From positions 1 to 57,350 of the forward strand of contig JBAXTU010000005.1 of assembly GCA_037130015.1 (NCBI GenBank): DNA of 57,350 nucleotides, given 5' to 3'. The notes beneath the pieces were generated by a model. That model was not told where the DNA came from. It was given only the letters and a program-made list of their open reading frames with translations, and ran no database searches. A program made the position numbers and the translations under genes. The DNA comes from JBAXTU01 sp037130015. GTDB taxonomy: Bacteria > Patescibacteriota > Patescibacteriia > 2-01-FULL-39-33. Of this stretch, positions 33,201-42,018 are shown piece by piece (positions within the stretch are counted from its first letter, which is position 1; every line of letters begins with the position of its first letter).

Positions 33201-36200
33201 ATCACCAACAAAAAACAATCCAGGGGCACTGGCTGATGTGCTTGTAGCCACCGCCAAATTAGCGTTGGCATAAATTGCTTTGTTGAAAGCAAATTGTGGC
33301 GTATCACCAAGAGTAGTATAGCCGGTAATATCAAAATTCAAAGCTCCTTTGCCATTACTATTAAAACCAACGGCCATATATTTGGAAGCGCTGGCAGACA
33401 AGCGCAACAAATCACCACTACCAGCAGTTATGTCCAGTTTTGCCGATGGAGACAAAGTGCCAATACCAACATTATTCCCAGTAGAACTTACATACAAAGT
33501 ATTTGTATCAACAGTCAAATCACCACTAACAGTCAAGCCACCAAAAGTCGGCGCCGAAGCCACAGCAATATCTTGAATAGTATTTAATTGATTGGTAGTT
33601 ATTTTTAAGTTGGTAGTATTATAGGCCAAGCCAATAGTACTGCCGGTCAGAGTGATGGGCGCGCTGGTGGCCAAATTTGTTTGTGAAATACTGATAGTAG
33701 AAGTCGTACCAATGACTCCATTGGTGGCTGAAATCAAACCATTAAGCGTTCCAATTTTTAAAGTTCCAACATATTGATTTCCGGTAGTTGAAGCATTACC
33801 AGTGGTTGTTGAATTGCCATTAATAATCAATCCGCCAAAAGTTGGAGCCGAAGTAGTGCCAATATTTTGAATAGTGTCTAATTGATTACTGCCATTCAAA
33901 ATTAAATTCGCTATATTTTTATTAAGAGAAAGAGTGCCAGCTGAAAAAGCCAGTGGAGTACTAACAGTCGCCGAACTTACTGCTCCATTATTGGCAAACA
34001 ATATTCCAGACAAAGAACCAACATTCAAAGAGCCAGTATACAAATTTGCGGTCGTGGTCACATTACCAGTAAAGACGCTATTACCAGTCACTTCAAATTT
34101 AGTATTAGGGCTGGAAGTGCCACTGGCGCCAATCACTACTATGTCATTAGAGACACTACTGGGATGAATCACATTGGGAGTGGAAGTTGCCCACAAACTG
34201 TCACCACCTCCGCCGCCAACCGGCCAAGTAGTTCGACTATCTCCATTGAAATTGATATAGCCATTAACAATTAAGCCGGTGGTACTGGCAACCGCCAAAG
34301 TAGTCGTGCCTTCAAAATTAAATCCCCCCGGAGCTGAAAATCTTAGAACATCATCAGATGAGGTTGAGTAAATGCTTATAGGATTGCCACTAGAATTAGA
34401 ATTTTGCATTAAGATAGAAACTGGATTGCTTGTATCTTGATTGCTTACGAATATTGAATTACTAATAATACCCATTCCACTATTCCAAATACCAGCTAAA
34501 TCAGGAGAAGTGAATTTTATAATAGGAGCTATTAAACCACCACCAATATCAGTAGCCGTCATTTGAATATTAGTTGTATTATTACCTATTTGTGCACCGG
34601 TCATAGTAGTCGTAGCCAAAGTGGAAGTGCCAGTGACCGCTAAATTGCCACCCAAATAACTACTACCATTAACTTGGAATTTATCATTAGAAGATGTGAC
34701 ACTGGCACCAATCACTACTTGATAGCCAGTTGATGCTGGATAAATAAAAGCACTACCGGTTGAAGTTGCCCACAAACTATCACCACCACCACTGGGCCAA
34801 ACATTTTTAGCCACGCCACCAAGAGTTATATAGCCATTATTAGCCACTACTAATCCTGTGGTTGTGACATTATTATCAAAAGTATAACCACCGCTAGCGT
34901 TGGCAAACTGCATCACGCCAGTGGAAGTGACATAAATAATATCAGCTTGTGAAAGACCATTAGCACTGCTAAAAACCAAATCAGGATTAGTATTATTATC
35001 TTCCAAAAGAGTGGCACCCATAGCCAAAGCCGGTTGATTTTGCACGGTTAATCCGCCTGTATAAGCAAATGCTTTTATAACTGGCGTATTGATAACACCA
35101 CTTGTTTGAGTGACAGTCAAATAATTATTGACGCCACCAATCATACTGCCATAACCCAAGGTGGTAGTGGCCAAAATATTTGTACCAGTGAAAGTATTGT
35201 TGTTCGCCAAATAAGCAATGGTTGTAGAAACAGCATTAAAATAAGGATCAGTTTCAACAGACAATATACCAAGCGAGGAAGTGGCAATCGTACCCACCAC
35301 GCCATTGGTGCCATACAAGAGTCCGTTCAAATTAGAAATGCTGGTGGTGGCCAAAGTGGAAGTGCCAACTACTATCAAATTTCCAGTCGCAGTAGAATTG
35401 CCATTAAAATATGAATTGCCATTAACACTGAATAATGACGGAGGAGCGCCGGTATAGCCAATGCCCACATAACCATCATTAAAATTATAACCACCACTAG
35501 CGCCATTAAAAGATAACCGATCGGTTGAGGTGCTAAAAGAAATACTAGTATTAATTAAATCATTACTAAGACTCTCAAATTGTAAGGTTGGTGTGTTTAA
35601 TCCCCTAAGATACATATTGCCATCAAACAGATAATTACTTAATCCCTGCAAACTGTTTGTGCCGTTATCAAATGACAATACATTACTTGAACTTACAAAA
35701 GTTGCTTGGATACTGCTATTAAAATCAGCACTGACAAAATCCAACATTGGCATATCTCCAAAATTACTATTACCAATAAGATACAAACCTGTTTGCATAC
35801 CGCCAATTGGCGAAGTGGAATTATCAGCATTAAGTAATTGTGCTTGAAGCACTGGCACTGTCATTCCATTGCCAGCAACAGAAGACACCTTCCAAAAACT
35901 ACTGCCATCACTACTGCCAATTTTACTATCATAAGCCATATTGGTGACTTGTAAATTGCTAGTACCTTGAACAGTCAAATCTCCGGAAAAAGTCGGGCTA
36001 TTCACCACGCTAATAGCATTACCACCAATAGAAATATTTGTGCCAGCTGTGATATTTGTGTCGGATAAATCAATAGTAGTCACACCAATCAAACCATTAG
36101 TTGCTCTCAAAACTCCACTTGAACTTCCCAGCTTCAAAGAATTAGTGATCATATTAGTTGTGGTAATACCAGTCATAGTCAGGCCAGAATTAGCATCAAG

Positions 36201-36746
36201 CGCCAAAAGCTGATTGGCTGTGGCTGTGGTCGTGGCATGCATACCGTCTATTAAATCTGAATTCATGGCATACGGACTGGCCGTGAGCCTTTTTCTTGGT
36301 GAAAAAGTTTCTTCTGGGTTTACCCCATCATTAAAATAAACTTGCAAATAAAGACTGTCACTGTTAAAAATTGTTGAAAGAATTGGCGTCACTGATCCTA
36401 AAGTAATGGAAAAAATTCCACCAGTAATACTGACACTGCTTTGAGTCTCACTCCAAATAGGCGTAATGCCACCACTGACAGTATTGTAAATCTCAAAACG
36501 GAAACTATAGCCACTACCATCGGTGACAGCTGTACCGAGTGTGTCAGCAATTTTTCCTTGATATGTAATCTGCGGATTGATTCCCGTGGCAGCTTGGGTG
36601 GACATTGTACCAGATTGAACCAGGTCCATAAACACCCAAGCTGCCATTATGATAATCGGCACGACAAGCAAAAATAAAGCGACCAGTACATTTCTGAACC
36701 AACTGTTTCGGTGCGGAGTAAATTTTTCTATCGTCAAAAACTCCAT
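30258..36746 (-). CDS. Giant VGIGT-repeat surface fibre (2162 aa)
   Basis: One membrane helix (about residues 18-40) anchors a very long external protein. Domains in order: an opening beta domain (ITYQGKIADTLG, with IWSETQSSVSITGGIFSI); about 1400 residues of S/T/G/N-rich repeats with GT-STLATT, VGIGYTGAP, IGIGTTSPQARLHV and VGIGTITPNQKLEV units; and a region starting DYAEYFYSSD. The last region, with PDIMGIVSSRP and AIVGLLGQVPAKV, resembles the self-cleaving or chaperone domains of phage tail fibres. A coiled coil (about 1830-1920) and a domain with EIKFSKPYNVIPKVV and GFLIALSQPA, reminiscent of H-type lectins, come next. The end is a Pro/Ser/Thr tail with STPPV repeats. Adhesion to a host or surface is likely but inferred. 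An HTH gene ends 1 base upstream; ftsK starts 15 bases downstream. Confidence 0.85.
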   Translation of the reverse strand: MEFLTIEKFTPHRNSWFRNVLVALFLLVVPIIIMAAWVFMDLVQSGTMSTQAATGINPQITYQGKIADTLGTAVTDGSGYSFRFEIYNTVSGGITPIWSETQSSVSITGGIFSITLGSVTPILSTIFNSDSLYLQVYFNDGVNPEETFSPRKRLTASPYAMNSDLIDGMHATTTATANQLLALDANSGLTMTGITTTNMITNSLKLGSSSGVLRATNGLIGVTTIDLSDTNITAGTNISIGGNAISVVNSPTFSGDLTVQGTSNLQVTNMAYDSKIGSSDGSSFWKVSSVAGNGMTVPVLQAQLLNADNSTSPIGGMQTGLYLIGNSNFGDMPMLDFVSADFNSSIQATFVSSSNVLSFDNGTNSLQGLSNYLFDGNMYLRGLNTPTLQFESLSNDLINTSISFSTSTDRLSFNGASGGYNFNDGYVGIGYTGAPPSLFSVNGNSYFNGNSTATGNLIVVGTSTLATTSISNLNGLLYGTNGVVGTIATSSLGILSVETDPYFNAVSTTIAYLANNNTFTGTNILATTTLGYGSMIGGVNNYLTVTQTSGVINTPVIKAFAYTGGLTVQNQPALAMGATLLEDNNTNPDLVFSSANGLSQADIIYVTSTGVMQFANASGGYTFDNNVTTTGLVVANNGYITLGGVAKNVWPSGGGDSLWATSTGSAFIYPASTGYQVVIGASVTSSNDKFQVNGSSYLGGNLAVTGTSTLATTTMTGAQIGNNTTNIQMTATDIGGGLIAPIIKFTSPDLAGIWNSGMGIISNSIFVSNQDTSNPVSILMQNSNSSGNPISIYSTSSDDVLRFSAPGGFNFEGTTTLAVASTTGLIVNGYINFNGDSRTTWPVGGGGGDSLWATSTPNVIHPSSVSNDIVVIGASGTSSPNTKFEVTGNSVFTGNVTTTANLYTGSLNVGSLSGILFANNGAVSSATVSTPLAFSAGTLSLNKNIANLILNGSNQLDTIQNIGTTSAPTFGGLIINGNSTTTGNASTTGNQYVGTLKIGTLNGLISATNGVIGTTSTISISQTNLATSAPITLTGSTIGLAYNTTNLKITTNQLNTIQDIAVASAPTFGGLTVSGDLTVDTNTLYVSSTGNNVGIGTLSPSAKLDITAGSGDLLRLSASASKYMAVGFNSNGKGALNFDITGYTTLGDTPQFAFNKAIYANANLAVATSTSASAPGLFFVGDSNTGLFSSANDVLGFSASGTEAMRIVGSGFIGIGTTSPQARLHVSLGSAGYPTFNSANDALLLENGSSNLNLQMLGAVGTSLSVKFSKPTVNGQGYLTYTTNATPANDLMTFGVNNATRMAIDGRGFVGIGTTTLSRALNVESGGNGDVTLNNTNSSGYTGIVFRNSGVDNMYVGHGGSGYNGMGASGANNSWISTVGDLYFKTHDLYTNTMALIGSTGYVGIGTITPNQKLEVYDGNLKINSGINAGTSSPSVGVLLFDNQFDNSGSSTANKIVLYNNDPAIGGIYGIGLSKAFGTIPTSFDLFSGSVGSFNFYSNHKSEANMGDKLMTIQYDGKVGIGTDVPSAYLSVYGANITTNVLRVGNASNSDMFVVDGAGNFIIGASSLPSYLSNGNNIVVAAPVEDKGSFLIAYQPSPLTGGGITGGISLVESSSSSWGISKYSSGGGTNTVVPVELQNGFAIGYTYGRNGDIGLVMNAINIRTSTDIGIGDVIPTARLQVNKNNLQTATDTMFAISTGGSNTNYVFKVWANGQAFADGAYSSGGADYAEYFYSSDVGLVSGEAVCLDVANSNTVRRCSRSADPDIMGIVSSRPSTVGNYKKAYENNPNYAIVGLLGQVPAKVSAENGAIRPGDSLTSASQAGYLMKAVAGDSTVGVALEELVSGTGVVNVLISRRNKSITVEQVEEKVIQAVASMKLDDEARIAVNSAINNFATANSSVLSTYGERIAVLETGASSTMNLLTGLQAQVAGLLAGTSTLQNTASSSVQSISELTVGTLIVQNNLVVKADAMFEGKLTVMGSAEFNGAVKFKDHLTVDEDTAGSAIIFAGATSTEIKFSKPYNVIPKVVANLQSSDTPMFAQYVIASKTINGFLIALSQPATADLTFDWLAVASSQITASSNNNSTPPVMPEDTSSDPGVGSSTPPVVDNSSSTDSNGSSTPPVIEQSSSTPSGSGDLVEVPPENQTPGPVDPPPAPDPNPAP

Positions 36747-36747
36747 A

Positions 36748-36972
36748 TTATTTTTTGTGTTTAGTCATATTTTTACGCAAAAAACGGATCAAGTCCGTTT
36801 CAAAAACACGATAAGTTTTGTAGCCCACCTTAGCAGCCGGTAAATCCCCGCTATTAATCCAGCGATAAACCGTTTTCAGGCTCACCTTCATAGTTTTGGA
36901 AACATCTTCAATTGTCAGAATCCCGTTGGGCATTTGATATAAATCAACAGAAAAAGACGAGATAAGCGCCAT
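36748..36972 (-). CDS. Excisionase/MerR-like HTH protein heading the giant-fibre operon
   Basis: A 74-residue DNA-binding protein. LTIEDVSKTMKVSLKTVYRW is the helix-turn-helix; INSGDLPAAKVGYKTYRVFE forms the wing, as in excisionase-type (HTH_17) proteins. The C-terminus is basic. Two ATGs are possible: 36972, or 36933 (MPNGILT). It is a close paralog of the protein at 42019; both contain VSLKTVYRWI, GDLP and the R-x-F-E-x-D segment. Its TAA ends one base before the giant gene's ATG, so translation is probably coupled. A regulatory role over the surface genes is inferred. Confidence 0.88.
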   Translation of the reverse strand: MALISSFSVDLYQMPNGILTIEDVSKTMKVSLKTVYRWINSGDLPAAKVGYKTYRVFETDLIRFLRKNMTKHKK

Positions 36973-37021
36973 TTTCTGAACAAGCTTGATAAATATTAAT
37001 TAGCTTTTTATTCACAACTTA

Positions 37022-37051
37022 ATTATAATATTTAATGTCCTTAATTGTCAA
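37022..37051 (-). promoter_or_regulatory. Promoter of the HTH/giant-fibre operon
   Basis: TTGACA, 18-base spacer, TATAAT on the minus strand. The -35 is embedded in GACAATTAAGGACA, a word also found (GTCAATTAAGGACA) at 37240-37253. TTGTGAATAAA follows in the leader at 37006-37016; the matching TTGTGGATAAA lies in the leader of the second HTH operon. Confidence 0.7.
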
Positions 37052-37145
37052 CAATAGTTATCAACAACTACTAATTAGTATTAATTATTATTATTAATTC
37101 TTAATTACTACTATAAAATCATTATTTTCTTTAAAATAGCTTATT

Positions 37146-37199
37146 AGTAGATAAAAAGTAAGTTATAGTAGATAAAAAGTAAGTTATAGTATATAAAAG
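37146..37199. repeat. 21-bp direct repeats (two full copies and a partial third)
   Basis: AGTAGATAAAAAGTAAGTTA (plus T) occurs at 37146-37166 and 37167-37187, followed by AGTATATAAAAG. The 21-base period equals two helical turns, as in iterated protein-binding sites. It lies upstream of the HTH gene's promoter. Confidence 0.7.
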
Positions 37200-37229
37200 A
37201 TAGATAATTGAATATAATAAATAATCTAT

Positions 37230-37244
37230 TGTCTATATTTGTCC
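37230..37244 (-). promoter_or_regulatory. Candidate operator GGACA-N5-AGACA (copy 1)
   Basis: On the minus strand GGACA, five bases, AGACA. The same half-sites with the same spacing occur at 42350-42364 upstream of the paralogous HTH gene. Proposed regulator site; not proven. Confidence 0.4.
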
Positions 37245-37259
37245 TTAATTGACAAAATA

Positions 37260-40200
37260 TTAACCATAAATACCTTCTTTTGTTTGGGGTTTTGGCAATA
37301 TTGGTTCCGCGGGCTTTGTTTCTTCTTTGGAAGTCAGAGCATTTATAATATCCGTGGCTGAAGTTGGTGTAATGGCTGGCATTTGATTTGCCTGTTCCAC
37401 TTCTTCAACTTCTGGCATCTCCGGAGTCTTATCACCTGCTAGCTTTAGCAGTAAATTATAACCAACTGCTTCCCCTGCCTTGTGATGGGTCAAATCAACG
37501 GTTTTACCAGTTGCTTCTTCATAGCCGTCATGACTGGCTGTCACATAAAAAACATTACTGTCAGCCAAAAAACCATAGCGTCCATATCTGTCAGACAATT
37601 GAGCTTCTAACATACGGTTATATTGCGGTGAAAAAATCCTAGCCACCGATCTATTAAGCGGACGACTGTTTGTTTTGTCAAAAATAATACCCCATGGTCG
37701 CGGTTTATATTGGTGCGCCAAACGCCTAAATAATAAAAATAAAATAATATGCACAGCAAGCATCAACACAAAAATCCAGGTCGGCGTGACTGCCAAAGAA
37801 ATAAAAGCCAAAAGCAAACCAATAATGCTTGAATTTTCACTAATTTTTTTCCAAAAAGCTTTGCGAAAAACTTGCGCATTAGTAATTGTCACCTCATCCT
37901 GATCTATGGGAATATTGGCGCTAATAATGCCTCTTTCCTCTTCTCTAATTTTAATAGTTTCGCCATGATAAATATCCGTGAAAAAATTATCTTCCATAAT
38001 ACCTTGCAAGGCTTGGGTCGGAAAAGAAAAACCTTTTTTAGTGACTTCCAAACGATAATCACCTTGCCCAACCAAAAAATAATAACGTCCATGGGCATCA
38101 GTCACTCTGGAAGAAATCGGCTTGCCACCAACACTATAGTACAAACGCACCACTGCCAAATCAATCGGTTTTTTAGTAATGGAATTATAAACAGTACCCC
38201 AACCTTTTCTTTTGCGCTGAAATAGCCAAGCCAAAGGCTCTGTGAATAAAAATTGTAAATAATATAATAAATCCCACCAGGGAATCGCTAGCAATGTATT
38301 AATGATAGCTAAAGCCAAAATTATAGGTGCTAATATTTTATTAACTTTTTGAGTGTTTGGATTTTGACGAAATTTATTTAAAAAATCTAAAATACTCAAA
38401 GGATTGAGCGGAGTCAAATCCAAATCCAAATTTTTATTTACTACATTATTATTAATAGCAATAGGAATGGAGAGTGGCTGATAGCCTGACTTGTTAATCT
38501 TTACAATATATTGGCCATTGGGCACCATGGCGCCATACAAACCGCGAAGATTTGTTATAATTGGATTATTCACTCCATAACCGCCGAATAAAAAATTTTC
38601 TTTATATAAATAAACCGTGGCATCAGTGACAATAGGACGATTAAAAATATTTTGTCGCACTTCGCCATAAGGCAACACTTGGACTTTGACTGAAGCTACA
38701 GAAATTTTCTGACTAACATAAGTGACTTTTAAATTCAAATCATACTGACCAATCTGCACTGGTGCAACAAATGAAAGTTCATAATAATCTTTTGAAACAC
38801 TGGGAGAAAAATAATAAGTTTGATTATTAATATTAGCAGTAATAAAAGAAACTGGCTCAGGAAAAACATTCTTTGGAATTTTAACATTTAAAATTCTTTC
38901 GCTAAGGACATAAAGATTATTACTAGTGTCGGGCATGATTTCCAAAGCATTGCCATTAACATAATACCGATAAACGCAAGTGGGGCAAGGTTCGGGAGGA
39001 ATTATTTTTGCCGACACAGCCGACACACAATCACAATCAAGAGTCTGGTCATTATTATAATAAATAATTCTATTATAATAATAGGCTTGGCCATTGGTCA
39101 GTCCTGTATCTGTATAACTTTGATTGGTGCCGCTATACACAATTTGACCTGTATTTTTAGCCGATGAACAATCACTACCTCGTTTCCATTCCACGCGATC
39201 AAAACTAAAATTAGCATCACTAGCAGGATTGACCCAAAAAATCTGAATTTGACTATCACCGCCCGTGGCGCCAGCATTACTGCGTAAACAATAATCAGTC
39301 GGCAAATTATTAGGTGTAGCTGTTAAACAAATTCCATGAGAATATTCATCAAAACTATTTTTTACAAAAATTTTATAATAATATGACTGGCCATTTGTCA
39401 GCCCGCTATCAGTGAAAGAGTTGCTATTATTTTCTTGAGATTTAATCGGCTCATTACTCTGGCAATCACTGACCCTAATTATTTTAGTGGCTGAAAAAAT
39501 AAAATCATTTTGTAATCTATTGTTCGGATTAACCCAATTCCAAATTACCTGTCCGTCAGAAATTTGAGGTAAATAATTTAAAACTTCAGGAATATTTCTT
39601 ATTACGCTGACAGAGCCAGGCCCAGAACAAGTACCATAGCCATCGCAAGCAAAAACAGAATAATAATAAACTTTTTCTAAGTCCATTAGAACAGTATCAG
39701 AGAACTTAGCAATTTCTTGTCCGTCATAAACTAAGTCGCCATCACTTTGATTTTGGGGAGTACTAAGAACTGATCTTTTAATGATCACCCTGGCCACATC
39801 TGTACCATGATAATTAATAGTTAAAACAGCCTGTTTATTAAGTGGAATGGCTGTGACAGTTGGCGGCACCACCTGACAAACAAAATCAAAAACGCCGCTA
39901 ACCTGGGCAGTTAATGCTGAACCCGATGACTTGAGATAATACTTATATTGCTGACCCACAGTCAAACCACCAAAAACAATTGTGTGAGCTGTGCCAGTAT
40001 TGCCACTTTTTATGTTTTCATCATTAACTAAAACACCCACCCCAGCTTCAGAGTCGGTTAAGGCAGGATTAATCTGAGTCGGCTGGCAAGTATTAGTGAC
40101 AATATATTGTGTCTCCCAATTGAGGCTGGCTGTGCGAGTGTTACAATCAGTAGAAGGAAAATTTGACGCGATCACTAAATTTGTTTGAGATAGACAAACC

Positions 40201-40340
40201 GGGCCAACAGTTGATTCAACTTTGGCATTGACCTGCACGTCTGTATTAGTAGTTGAAGTAGCAGCCAACAATACTCCAGGCAAAAACAACCCCAGACATA
40301 ACAGATATAAAAATATTTTTTTGTTTTTTATAAATTTCAT
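37260..40340 (-). CDS. Large membrane protein with FN3-like and carboxypeptidase-regulatory-like domains (1026 aa)
   Basis: A signal sequence (about residues 1-27, ending LLAA) leads into an extracellular part. This has repeated fibronectin-like modules ending in TDTGLTNGQAYYYN or TDSGLTNGQSYYYK (about 150-450). A carboxypeptidase-regulatory-like fold follows (NGQYIVKINKSGYQPLSI, about 560-650). Hydrophobic segments near 665-710 and 835-880 bracket two more such folds, GTVYNSITKKPIDLAVVRLY with GDYRLEVTKKGFSFP, and GIIFDKTNSRPLNRSVARIF. Paired Cys residues suggest disulfides outside. No catalytic site is visible; a structural surface role is inferred. It overlaps the DUF916-like gene by 4 bases and ends the second surface operon. 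Confidence 0.8.
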   Translation of the reverse strand: MKFIKNKKIFLYLLCLGLFLPGVLLAATSTTNTDVQVNAKVESTVGPVCLSQTNLVIASNFPSTDCNTRTASLNWETQYIVTNTCQPTQINPALTDSEAGVGVLVNDENIKSGNTGTAHTIVFGGLTVGQQYKYYLKSSGSALTAQVSGVFDFVCQVVPPTVTAIPLNKQAVLTINYHGTDVARVIIKRSVLSTPQNQSDGDLVYDGQEIAKFSDTVLMDLEKVYYYSVFACDGYGTCSGPGSVSVIRNIPEVLNYLPQISDGQVIWNWVNPNNRLQNDFIFSATKIIRVSDCQSNEPIKSQENNSNSFTDSGLTNGQSYYYKIFVKNSFDEYSHGICLTATPNNLPTDYCLRSNAGATGGDSQIQIFWVNPASDANFSFDRVEWKRGSDCSSAKNTGQIVYSGTNQSYTDTGLTNGQAYYYNRIIYYNNDQTLDCDCVSAVSAKIIPPEPCPTCVYRYYVNGNALEIMPDTSNNLYVLSERILNVKIPKNVFPEPVSFITANINNQTYYFSPSVSKDYYELSFVAPVQIGQYDLNLKVTYVSQKISVASVKVQVLPYGEVRQNIFNRPIVTDATVYLYKENFLFGGYGVNNPIITNLRGLYGAMVPNGQYIVKINKSGYQPLSIPIAINNNVVNKNLDLDLTPLNPLSILDFLNKFRQNPNTQKVNKILAPIILALAIINTLLAIPWWDLLYYLQFLFTEPLAWLFQRKRKGWGTVYNSITKKPIDLAVVRLYYSVGGKPISSRVTDAHGRYYFLVGQGDYRLEVTKKGFSFPTQALQGIMEDNFFTDIYHGETIKIREEERGIISANIPIDQDEVTITNAQVFRKAFWKKISENSSIIGLLLAFISLAVTPTWIFVLMLAVHIILFLLFRRLAHQYKPRPWGIIFDKTNSRPLNRSVARIFSPQYNRMLEAQLSDRYGRYGFLADSNVFYVTASHDGYEEATGKTVDLTHHKAGEAVGYNLLLKLAGDKTPEMPEVEEVEQANQMPAITPTSATDIINALTSKEETKPAEPILPKPQTKEGIYG

Positions 40341-41281
40341 TTTTTGTGTTTTCTTTTTTTACTTTTTTTTCTAAACAAAAAACTTAATACCAAAATTATA
40401 ATAAAAATTAACAATAACAAATGATACGGAATAATCCAAAAAGATGTCAAGTTTGAAGACAAACGATTTTTATTATCGCCATATTCCAAATCTAGTCGCG
40501 CTGTATATTTTCCAAGAGCAAAATGATTCACCTCAGCATAAAAATCATCAAGCCAATTGGCAGAAGTCTGATTTTGACCCCACACCTCATCAAACTGACG
40601 AAAACTATCAGGCAAAACATTATGCTCATCAGCATTAAACGGCAAAACCGTGGTCACTTTACCGAACATATTAGTAATAACAATTCTGCCAACTGGAGCC
40701 ACATGCACTTTGCCGTCATTTTGGAGTCGCGCCGAAAATGATACTGGAGTATAGCTAAAAAAATTATTTTTATTAGACAAGCCAAAATCTGCTATCTGCA
40801 AACTTTCTTTTATATCACCTTTGACTTTTATAAAAAATAAAACACCAACGCGACTGGAAATTTTGACCTGTCCAGAACCGGCAGTCACAACGGTTTCCCA
40901 CATATTAGCCAAATAATAACCGCCAGCATCGGCTGTGCGAGGAATTTTGACTGTCACTGGAATTTTCAAAGTTTGCTTGGGCGCAATAGAAATATAACTT
41001 TCTTTTATCACCAGCCAATCAACCGCTTGATTATGGATAGACGGTGGCACGATTTCTGGCTTGCCTTTTTCACCTTGAGGCTTAAAAGTTTCAGTGTAGC
41101 CCTTTAATTTAATCGGCTGATCACTTTCATTAAATAAAGAAATAATTTGTTCCTGACTTTCACCAGGCTTTAATTCTACATTAACAATCAGTGGTGAAAC
41201 AGCCATAGCCCTAACAGAAATCGGAAACAATAAAAACATCAAGCCGAATAAAAAATAAATTTTAAATATTTTTTTTAACAT
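40337..41281 (-). CDS. DUF916/WxL-interacting-like surface protein
   Basis: A signal peptide (about 1-25) is followed by a beta-rich region: MAVSPLIVNVELKPGESQEQ, ISIAPKQTLKIPVTVKIPRT and GGYYLANMWETV, each cited in part. A second beta domain and a C-terminal membrane helix (about 280-300) come next, ending in a highly basic tail (RKKSKKRKHKK). This layout and the PRTADAGGYY motif resemble DUF916 proteins, which in Gram-positives pair with WxL-domain proteins at the cell wall. It lies 4 bases after the candidate partner gene and overlaps the next by 4. Assignment is by pattern and layout. Confidence 0.7.
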   Translation of the reverse strand: MLKKIFKIYFLFGLMFLLFPISVRAMAVSPLIVNVELKPGESQEQIISLFNESDQPIKLKGYTETFKPQGEKGKPEIVPPSIHNQAVDWLVIKESYISIAPKQTLKIPVTVKIPRTADAGGYYLANMWETVVTAGSGQVKISSRVGVLFFIKVKGDIKESLQIADFGLSNKNNFFSYTPVSFSARLQNDGKVHVAPVGRIVITNMFGKVTTVLPFNADEHNVLPDSFRQFDEVWGQNQTSANWLDDFYAEVNHFALGKYTARLDLEYGDNKNRLSSNLTSFWIIPYHLLLLIFIIILVLSFLFRKKSKKRKHKK

Positions 41282-41285
41282 AATT

Positions 41286-42017
41286 TTAAAAATTAGCTGT
41301 AGCCGTGAAAGTCAAAGTGGTGACATAATCACCCGGGCTTTCCGTGCCATTAACATTAGCCACATATTTAAGAATAAAAGTTGACAGGCCTGTCGCACCA
41401 CTGGAACTGATCAGTGGCAAACTGCTGTCAAAAGCGAATTGATTGGCATTATTGTAAGGATAAAGAGATGCTGCCGGATTGCTGATGGCTGATTGGAAGA
41501 TAGCACTAAGCCCGAATTGATTAGTGCCGGCCGAAGCCGTAAAAGGCGTAGATACAGTTGAGCCAATATTGCTATTAGAAGCACAACTAGGGCAAGTTAG
41601 CGGACTACCGGAAAAAGTGATGGAAAGTCCTGTGGCGGAATTAGTGCCGGTAATTAAAGTATGGCTGGGCGTGACATTGGGTCCGTTTTTGGTGAGCGTA
41701 CCAAAATTAACATTGCCGGCGCCAAGTGTAAGAATCAAGGCGGGCGTGGCCGAAGAGTTTAGTTCCATTTCGCGAAAACCAATGCGCGCCGAGTAGTTGG
41801 TGGAAGTGGAACGGCCAATAGCTGATTCGCCAACCGTATCTTGTAATTTATAATTAGCTGAAGCCTGATCTTCACCGCCACCAACCGAAACAGCATCAGC
41901 CCAAATTTCATAATGAGTTGAATTCATCACAGCCAAAAGATTACTAGTAGTCCAAGCAATACCAAACAAGCAGAATATTGAAATGATAATAATTTTTGTT
42001 CTTAAAATATTTAACAT
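41286..42017 (-). CDS. Exported beta-rich protein, WxL-like partner of the DUF916-like gene
   Basis: A hydrophobic N-terminus (about 8-30) acts as signal or anchor. The mature part is rich in T, S, N and G with no charged catalytic clusters. It contains YKLQDTVGESAIGRSTSTNY, a single CPSC pair (LTCPSCAS), and ends GDYVTTLTFTATANF, the kind of final strand seen in WxL-type domains. I see no clear W-x-L pairs, so the assignment is tentative. It starts 1 base after the HTH gene's TAG, and is the first structural gene of the second surface operon. Confidence 0.65.
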   Translation of the reverse strand: MLNILRTKIIIISIFCLFGIAWTTSNLLAVMNSTHYEIWADAVSVGGGEDQASANYKLQDTVGESAIGRSTSTNYSARIGFREMELNSSATPALILTLGAGNVNFGTLTKNGPNVTPSHTLITGTNSATGLSITFSGSPLTCPSCASNSNIGSTVSTPFTASAGTNQFGLSAIFQSAISNPAASLYPYNNANQFAFDSSLPLISSSGATGLSTFILKYVANVNGTESPGDYVTTLTFTATANF

Positions 42018-42018
42018 A

